Shown here one piece after another: positions 40,962-45,964 of a stretch of DNA of 45,964 nucleotides. The stretch is taken from the NCBI GenBank assembly GCA_963632935.1, contig CAVGWA010000009.1, positions 1 to 45,964 on the forward strand, read 5' to 3'. The stretch comes from Coprosoma sp963632935 (GTDB taxonomy: Bacteria; Bacillota_I; Bacilli_A; RF39; UBA660). How positions within the stretch are numbered: the stretch's first letter is position 1; each line of letters begins with the position of its first letter. The notes beneath the pieces were generated by a model. The model was not told where the DNA came from and made no database searches. It saw nothing but the letters and a program-made list of their open reading frames with translations. Position numbers and translations under genes: made by a program.

Positions 40962-41149
40962 TCTATATCAAACAAAAGTCCAATATTAATTAATCCAGCT
41001 ATTCCTACTAATATATAAACCACATTAGTAAAAATAGTTTTAATACCAAATAAAGTAGATACCAAATTAAAATCAAACAGACCTACTAAACCCCAGTTAA
41101 TCGCACCGATAATAGTTAAAACTAAACATATCTTTTGTAATATTTCCAC
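40955..41149 (-). CDS. DUF378 small membrane protein
   Basis: A 64-residue protein with two helices and the family signature IGAINWGLVGLFDFNLVS. Function is unknown, though it is widespread in Bacillota. GTG at 41149 is chosen since AAGGGGTG lies 7 bases before it; GTG 41158 is too close to that site. It is convergent with the DUF308 gene. Confidence 0.85.
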   Translation of the reverse strand: MEILQKICLVLTIIGAINWGLVGLFDFNLVSTLFGIKTIFTNVVYILVGIAGLINIGLLFDIEK

Positions 41150-41252
41150 ATTATTCACCCCTTAATAATTATATTGTTCAAATTAAAACAAAATATACAT
41201 ATTTAAAAATAAAATCCATATAATTAATTGAAATTGAAAGGTTGTGAAAAAA

Positions 41253-42245
41253 ATGAAAAAAATTGCCTTAATATTTTGCATTTGTTTTTTAATGATGGGA
41301 TGTGGTAAATATAGCGTAAAAGAAGCAGAAAAAGATTTAGAAAAAAAAATAAATAACTTAAATAGCTATAAACTAACAGGAGAAATGGAAATAGTAAGCA
41401 ATGATGATATATATAAATATAATGTAGATGTCACATATAGCAAATCAGATAAATTTAGAGTATCACTAAAAAACAAAACCAATAACCATGAACAAATAAT
41501 ATTGAAAAATAAAGATGGAGTATATGTTCTAACCCCCACATTAAACAAAAGTTTCAAATTTCAAAGCGATTGGCCATATAACAACTCTCAAGTCTACCTT
41601 CTTCAAACACTACTTTCCGATATACAAAATGATAGCAAAAAACAATTCAAACAAACAAATAGTAATTACATATTTATAACAGATGTTAATTATCCTAATA
41701 ATAGCGATTTAGTAAAACAAAAAATATATTTTGATAAAAAACTAAATCCTAAAAAAGTAGAAGTTTTAAATAATGACAATGAAATTTTAATAAAAATGAC
41801 ATTTAAAACAGTAAACTTAAATTATAAAATAAAATCAAAATACTTTGATTTGAATAACAATATGGAAGTATCAAAAACACAAAATCAAACAAAAACAGTA
41901 AGTAAAATAGAAGAAGAAATATATCCCATGTATATACCAGAAAATACAAAACTAACAAATAAAGAAACAATCAATTTAGATAAAGGTCAAAGAGTCATCA
42001 TGACATTTGAAGGAGAAAACCCCTTTATGTTAGTTGAACAAACAGCAAACATAAGTGATGAAACTTCAGTAATATCAGTAAATGGAGAACCTTACCAAAT
42101 TGGCACTTGTGTAGCAGCTATATCAGATAATATGATAACATGGGTAAATAATGGAATAGAATATTATGTAGTAGCCAACAATATGACCGAAAGCGAACTT
42201 ATAAATGTCGCATCATCAGTATCAGTACTTCCAGTAGGAAAATAA
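41253..42245 (+). CDS. LolA/GerS-like lipoprotein
   Basis: A 331-residue lipoprotein (signal IALIFCICFLMMGC, lipobox MMGC). The first part (LEKKINNLNSYKLTGEMEIV, YNVDVTYSKSDKFRVSL, IYFDKKLNPKKVEV) reads like the half-barrel LolA/LolB/YdcC fold that holds lipid or acts as a scaffold; the C-terminal part (YPMYIPENTKLTNKETINLD, GQRVIMTFEGENPFMLVEQT) resembles DUF4367/RsgI-linked domains. GerS-type relatives in clostridia act in spore cortex breakdown, but a general envelope function is equally possible. ATG 41253 is preferred over GTG 41244 for the AAAGG spacing. Confidence 0.82.
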   Translation: MKKIALIFCICFLMMGCGKYSVKEAEKDLEKKINNLNSYKLTGEMEIVSNDDIYKYNVDVTYSKSDKFRVSLKNKTNNHEQIILKNKDGVYVLTPTLNKSFKFQSDWPYNNSQVYLLQTLLSDIQNDSKKQFKQTNSNYIFITDVNYPNNSDLVKQKIYFDKKLNPKKVEVLNNDNEILIKMTFKTVNLNYKIKSKYFDLNNNMEVSKTQNQTKTVSKIEEEIYPMYIPENTKLTNKETINLDKGQRVIMTFEGENPFMLVEQTANISDETSVISVNGEPYQIGTCVAAISDNMITWVNNGIEYYVVANNMTESELINVASSVSVLPVGK

Positions 42246-42324
42246 ACATAAACAATACATTTAAATCAATATAAAATTATGATTTTATAAAAAAATGTGT
42301 TATAATGTTCCAGAAGGTGATATT

Positions 42325-42993
42325 ATGACAAAAAAGGAAACAAACATAAAAAAAAATAAAAAAGAAACAAAGCCAAAAACAAAAGAAAATAAAAATATTA
42401 AAAAAGAAAAAACAGTTAAGGCAAAAGAAAATATAATAAAAAATGAAGAAACAAAAAAGAACAATAAAACAAAAGAAAAAACAATAAAACAAGCACGCAA
42501 ACAACTTTATTATGTAAATGAATCAAATACTGATGAACTTTCAAAATTAATCAAAATAGTTTTAATTGTAACTGGCATAATATTAATTTTCTATGGTATA
42601 ACAGTAGTAGTTAATAAAAAAGTAAATGAAGCTACAATGAAAAAAAACAGTACCAAAGCAACTATTCAATATGATAGTATAATGATAGGAACAATGTTAA
42701 ATATAGAAGGATCATATTATGTATTAATAGAAGATGAAAATGATAATAAAATATCAGAATATACAACTATATTACAAACGATATCTGCATCAGAAGATGC
42801 TCCTAAAATATACACAGCTAATTTAGAAGATATTTTCAATAAAAATTATTTAGCACAAGAAAGTAACTATAGTAACAATTTAGAAGAATTCAAAGTTAAA
42901 TCTACAACATTAGTTAAAATAAGTAACCATGAAATTGAAGACACATATGATACATATGATAGCATCATAGAAAAACTAAATGAATTAGAATAA
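42325..42993 (+). CDS. Membrane protein with Lys-rich cytoplasmic tail
   Basis: A 222-residue protein: about 65 residues almost only Lys, Glu, Asn and Thr (KKNKKETKPKTKENKNIKKE), one transmembrane helix (IVLIVTGIILIFYGITVVV) and an outside domain with beta pattern (YYVLIEDENDNKISEYTTIL). The basic tail probably contacts nucleic acid, RNA or phospholipid head groups. AGAAGGTGA precedes the ATG at 5 bases; TATAAT at 42300-42305 is the likely -10. No family is recognised. A terminator follows. Confidence 0.72.
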   Translation: MTKKETNIKKNKKETKPKTKENKNIKKEKTVKAKENIIKNEETKKNNKTKEKTIKQARKQLYYVNESNTDELSKLIKIVLIVTGIILIFYGITVVVNKKVNEATMKKNSTKATIQYDSIMIGTMLNIEGSYYVLIEDENDNKISEYTTILQTISASEDAPKIYTANLEDIFNKNYLAQESNYSNNLEEFKVKSTTLVKISNHEIEDTYDTYDSIIEKLNELE

Positions 42994-43014
42994 TGCAGAT
43001 ACACTGCATTTTTT
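42992..43014 (+). terminator. Terminator after the Lys-rich membrane protein gene
   Basis: AATGCAG, 5-base loop, CTGCATT, T-run. Confidence 0.8.
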
Positions 43015-43073
43015 AATTCTTTAAATTAAAGATTAATTATGGTATACTTTTTATATAATTGGGGATGATATAA

Positions 43074-44315
43074 ATGAAAAATAAAGATACACAAACAGCA
43101 CAAAAATTAGAAAAATTATCAAAATCACTAGATATTAGAATAAATAAAACAAAAGAAAAACCAGCTTTTAAAACAAAAGAAGTAATTTTCCTTTTGCTGC
43201 TAACATCAATAATAAGTATATTAATGGGTGGATTAGTTACATACAATATAATTCTAAAAGAAACTAATACAGATGAAGACCTCCAAGAATTTATAGAAAA
43301 TTATGAATATATTACAAATAATTACTATGGAAAAGTAAACAAAACACAACTAATAGATTCAGCAATTGAAGGAATGTTAAATACTTTAGATAAAAATTCT
43401 TCATATGTTGGTGATACAAATAGTTCCTTTAGTATTTACCTAGAAGGAAAATATAAAGGAACAGGCATACAAGTTTATAATGATGACAATAATAACGTTG
43501 TTATATACAACGTTCTTCAAAATACACCAGCATCAAAAGCAAAATTAAAAGCAGGTGACATAATCACAAAAATTAATGACAAAGACACAACAAATATGAC
43601 AATAACAAATTTTTCTAAATTAATAAAAAAACAAAATAGTTTTAAATTAACATATAAAAGAGATGGAAAAGAAAATACAGTCAACCTTAAATTAGAAAAT
43701 ATAGAATTAAAATCAGTATCTTCAAAAGTAATAGAAAAAGAAAACAAAAAAATAGGATATTTAAAAATAACCATATTTGCAAACAACACAGCTAGTCAAC
43801 TAAAAACCCAACTTCAAGAATTAGAAAGTAAAAACATCGATGGCCTAATAATTGACCTAAGAGATAACTCAGGTGGCCATCTAACCGCAGCCGAAGAAAT
43901 ACTTTCACAATTTTTAGATAAAACTCATCCTATTTATCAAATAAAATCAAAAACCAGCCAAACAAAATATTATTCTACAGGGAAAGAAACAAAAAACTAC
44001 AAAATAACATTACTTGTAAATGAAAATTCTGCATCCGCATCAGAAGTAGTAACATCAGCTTTAAAAGAACAATATAATGCAACAATAATTGGTGAAAAAA
44101 CATATGGCAAAGGAACAGTTCAAGAACTTCAAACATTACCAAACGGACAACAATATAAATTAACAACAAAATCATGGTTAACTTCAAAAGGAAAAGTAGT
44201 AGATAAAATAGGTATAACACCAGACTATGAAGTATCATTGGATGAAACATATACAAAAAATCCAACAGACGAAAATGATAATCAATTACAAAAAGCAATA
44301 AATATATTAAAGTGA
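43074..44315 (+). CDS. S41 carboxy-terminal processing protease (CtpA/CtpB type)
   Basis: A membrane-anchored serine protease of 413 residues facing outside. One helix (VIFLLLLTSIISILMGGLV) follows a 30-residue Lys-rich cytoplasmic tail; then a PDZ domain (YLEGKYKGTGIQVYND to LKAGDIITKIND) and the S41 core with GLIIDLRDNSGGHLTAAEEI, the nucleophile in VNENSASASEVVTSAL and the Lys in IGEKTYGKGTVQ. The Ser-Lys dyad looks intact. In Bacillus CtpB processes SpoIVFA during sporulation and CtpA is constitutive; the target here is unknown. GGGGATGA precedes the ATG. Confidence 0.93.
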   Translation: MKNKDTQTAQKLEKLSKSLDIRINKTKEKPAFKTKEVIFLLLLTSIISILMGGLVTYNIILKETNTDEDLQEFIENYEYITNNYYGKVNKTQLIDSAIEGMLNTLDKNSSYVGDTNSSFSIYLEGKYKGTGIQVYNDDNNNVVIYNVLQNTPASKAKLKAGDIITKINDKDTTNMTITNFSKLIKKQNSFKLTYKRDGKENTVNLKLENIELKSVSSKVIEKENKKIGYLKITIFANNTASQLKTQLQELESKNIDGLIIDLRDNSGGHLTAAEEILSQFLDKTHPIYQIKSKTSQTKYYSTGKETKNYKITLLVNENSASASEVVTSALKEQYNATIIGEKTYGKGTVQELQTLPNGQQYKLTTKSWLTSKGKVVDKIGITPDYEVSLDETYTKNPTDENDNQLQKAINILK

Positions 44316-44340
44316 TACATCAGTATCCTTTTCTTTTTAT
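44314..44340 (+). terminator. Weak terminator after the S41 protease gene
   Basis: GATAC/GTATC 5-base stem followed by a T-rich stretch. Confidence 0.5.
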
Positions 44341-44379
44341 AAAAAAATGATTATAATAATTAATAAGGAGCGAAAAAAT

Positions 44380-44910
44380 ATGGAAAAATTAAAAAAAGGA
44401 CAGCATTTACAAATTCAATGTTATAAACATAATGGTAAAGTTCATAGATGCTGGGATGAAGCAGTACTACTAGATGTAAAAAAAGATTATATGGTTTTTG
44501 GGAATGAAAAAACATTGGTAACAGAAGCACAAGGAAACACTTGGAGAACTAAAGAACCAGCTGTAATGTATTTTTTCAAAAATCGCTGGTATAACATAAT
44601 AGTACAATTTAAAAAAGAAGGAATTACCTATTATTGCAATATAGCAACTCCATTTATAATAGAAGACAATACAATAAAGTATATTGATTATGATTTAGAT
44701 CTTAGGATTTTTCCGAATGGTAGTTTCAAAATATTAGATAAAGGCGAATATAAATATCACAAAAAAATCATGAACTATTCGAAAGAATTAGATATTGCCA
44801 TCAGAAGTGCTTTATCCGAATTAATTACAGATTATCAAAAAGGAGATAAAGCATTTAATAAAAAAATTAATATAGAATACAATAAAGAATATAAAAAACT
44901 AAAAAAATAG
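44380..44910 (+). CDS. DUF402 nucleoside tri-/diphosphate phosphatase (Ntdp, YgaC-like)
   Basis: A 176-residue protein that matches the DUF402 family whose S. aureus and Bacillus members (Ntdp) hydrolyse nucleoside tri- and diphosphates. Signatures are VHRCWDEAVLL near residue 20, YFFKNRWYNIIVQF, and YYCNIATPFIIEDNTIKYID followed by DLDLRIFPNG with the metal-binding acidic residues. ATG 44380 follows AAGGAG at a good distance; the longer in-frame start lacks a ribosome site. Last protein gene before the rRNA operon. Confidence 0.88.
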   Translation: MEKLKKGQHLQIQCYKHNGKVHRCWDEAVLLDVKKDYMVFGNEKTLVTEAQGNTWRTKEPAVMYFFKNRWYNIIVQFKKEGITYYCNIATPFIIEDNTIKYIDYDLDLRIFPNGSFKILDKGEYKYHKKIMNYSKELDIAIRSALSELITDYQKGDKAFNKKINIEYNKEYKKLKK

Positions 44911-44983
44911 TAGTCAATTTTTATAAAAAGCAACATATATTAATAAGGGAAAATAAAAAAAACAAAAAAAAATGATTTTTTTG

Positions 44984-45012
44984 TTGACCTGTAAGATTAA
45001 AGGTGATATATT
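44984..45012 (+). promoter_or_regulatory. rRNA promoter P1
   Basis: TTGACC (44984-44989), 17-base spacer ending TGA, TATATT (45007-45012). Confidence 0.85.
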
Positions 45013-45046
45013 AATTATGCGTTTGACGGAAAAACAACATTTTTTT

Positions 45047-45108
45047 CAAAAAAAGAAAGCAAAAAAAAACAAAAAAAACAAAAAAAAACAAAAAAGTGAA
45101 AAAAAGTG
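45047..45108. promoter_or_regulatory. Phased A-tracts upstream of rRNA promoter P2
   Basis: Several runs of about 6-9 A separated by single C or G every 9-10 bases, close to one helical turn. Such DNA bends and can act as an UP-type contact for the RNA polymerase alpha subunit. Confidence 0.6.
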
Positions 45109-45137
45109 TTGACATATGTCGAATGTTCTGATATATT
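45109..45137 (+). promoter_or_regulatory. rRNA promoter P2
   Basis: TTGACA (45109-45114), 17-base spacer ending TGA, TATATT (45132-45137). Confidence 0.88.
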
Positions 45138-45213
45138 AAGTGAGTACTTTTAAAAAGAACGCAAAAATGTTAACAAAACAAGTCAAAAAGTTTTAAAAAA
45201 TTCAAAAAAACTA

Positions 45214-45242
45214 TTGACTTAGTTAAACGAATTTGATATATT
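45214..45242 (+). promoter_or_regulatory. rRNA promoter P3
   Basis: TTGACT (45214-45219), 17-base spacer ending TGA, TATATT (45237-45242). It is the closest to 16S. A CCAC/GTGG hairpin (45254-45265 region) follows in the leader. Confidence 0.88.
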
Positions 45243-45270
45243 GGAAGTACCGCCACGGAAGTGGATGGAA

Positions 45271-45286
45271 TGGTCTTTGAAAACTG
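45271..45286 (+). promoter_or_regulatory. rRNA leader boxA-like antitermination site
   Basis: TGGTCTTTGAAAACTG matches the boxA motif (TGxTCTTTGAAAAC) conserved in Firmicute rRNA leaders. Confidence 0.7.
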
Positions 45287-45352
45287 AGCAAAATGTCAAT
45301 TCATAAATAGTTAGGATTTAAAACACAATTCAAAACTAAATAAAGTTTTATT

Positions 45353-45964
<612 letters not shown>

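Noticed and set aside
45047..45108. Regularly spaced repeats resembling a CRISPR or tandem-repeat array
   Set aside because: They are runs of A with single C/G breaks and no unique spacers; they fit a curved rRNA promoter region better.

Overview
The window is chromosomal DNA from a low-GC Gram-positive-type bacterium. The partial 16S rRNA at the right end, the Bacillota-style leaders (Tyr T-box, CIRCE, rpsD leader), strong Shine-Dalgarno sites and the absence of an outer-membrane system point to Bacillota/Bacilli. The extreme A+T bias and the 16S text resemble the uncultured gut RF39/Mollicutes-like lineages; that placement is from memory and tentative. TGA is a stop (ung, deoC and the helicase end with it) and Trp is TGG, so this is not Mycoplasma code 4.

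Layout. 1-3.0 kb: end of a Ca2+/Na+ exchanger, a complete IS4-type element with its own insulation signals, and a prophage scrap ending in a truncated HK97-type prohead protease. 3.0-9.6 kb: ung-tilS-ftsH (FtsH carries an extra C-terminal SAP/Rho_N-like module), a lone tyrosine recombinase and a compact UvrD-type helicase. 9.6-14.8 kb: a TetR repressor with a perfect palindromic operator beside a YhgE/Pip membrane protein, then an SPFH/zinc-ribbon gene followed by two TIM44-like zinc-ribbon genes. 14.8-17.7 kb: a tyrosine T-box driving deoC-tyrS, convergent with rpsD and its leader. 17.9-26.0 kb: a block of opposite base skew with a lipoprotein, a dacB-spmA-spmB operon, priA-fmt, two small membrane proteins and a broken surface protein. 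26.1-31.2 kb: CIRCE-controlled clpB lacking its N domain, a divergent sortase, a secreted glucosaminidase-like enzyme, an unknown protein and a DedA protein. 31.3-44.9 kb: polyprenyl synthase, lipoproteins, a bactofilin-like membrane protein, LysM, a thioredoxin lipoprotein followed by a single-ring Clp-like ATPase, trmL, cdaA-cdaR, small membrane proteins, a LolA-like lipoprotein, an S41 protease and a DUF402 phosphatase. 45.0 kb to the end: three tandem rRNA promoters and the start of 16S rRNA.

How it fits together. Most of the window is cell-envelope and housekeeping machinery: membrane proteolysis (FtsH, S41), wall enzymes (DacB, glucosaminidase, sortase, LysM), carrier-lipid supply and recycling (polyprenyl synthase beside DedA), c-di-AMP synthesis (CdaA/CdaR), heat-shock disaggregation (ClpB), and translation (TilS, TrmL, TyrS, Fmt, S4, 16S). 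Mobile DNA is limited to the IS, the phage scrap and possibly the recombinase. Most likely under-described items: the single-NBD Clp-like ATPase operon with a redox lipoprotein, the SPFH/TIM44-like trio, deoC under tyrosine T-box control, the self-insulated IS, and the divergent dedA/polyprenyl synthase promoters that share one -35 palindrome.
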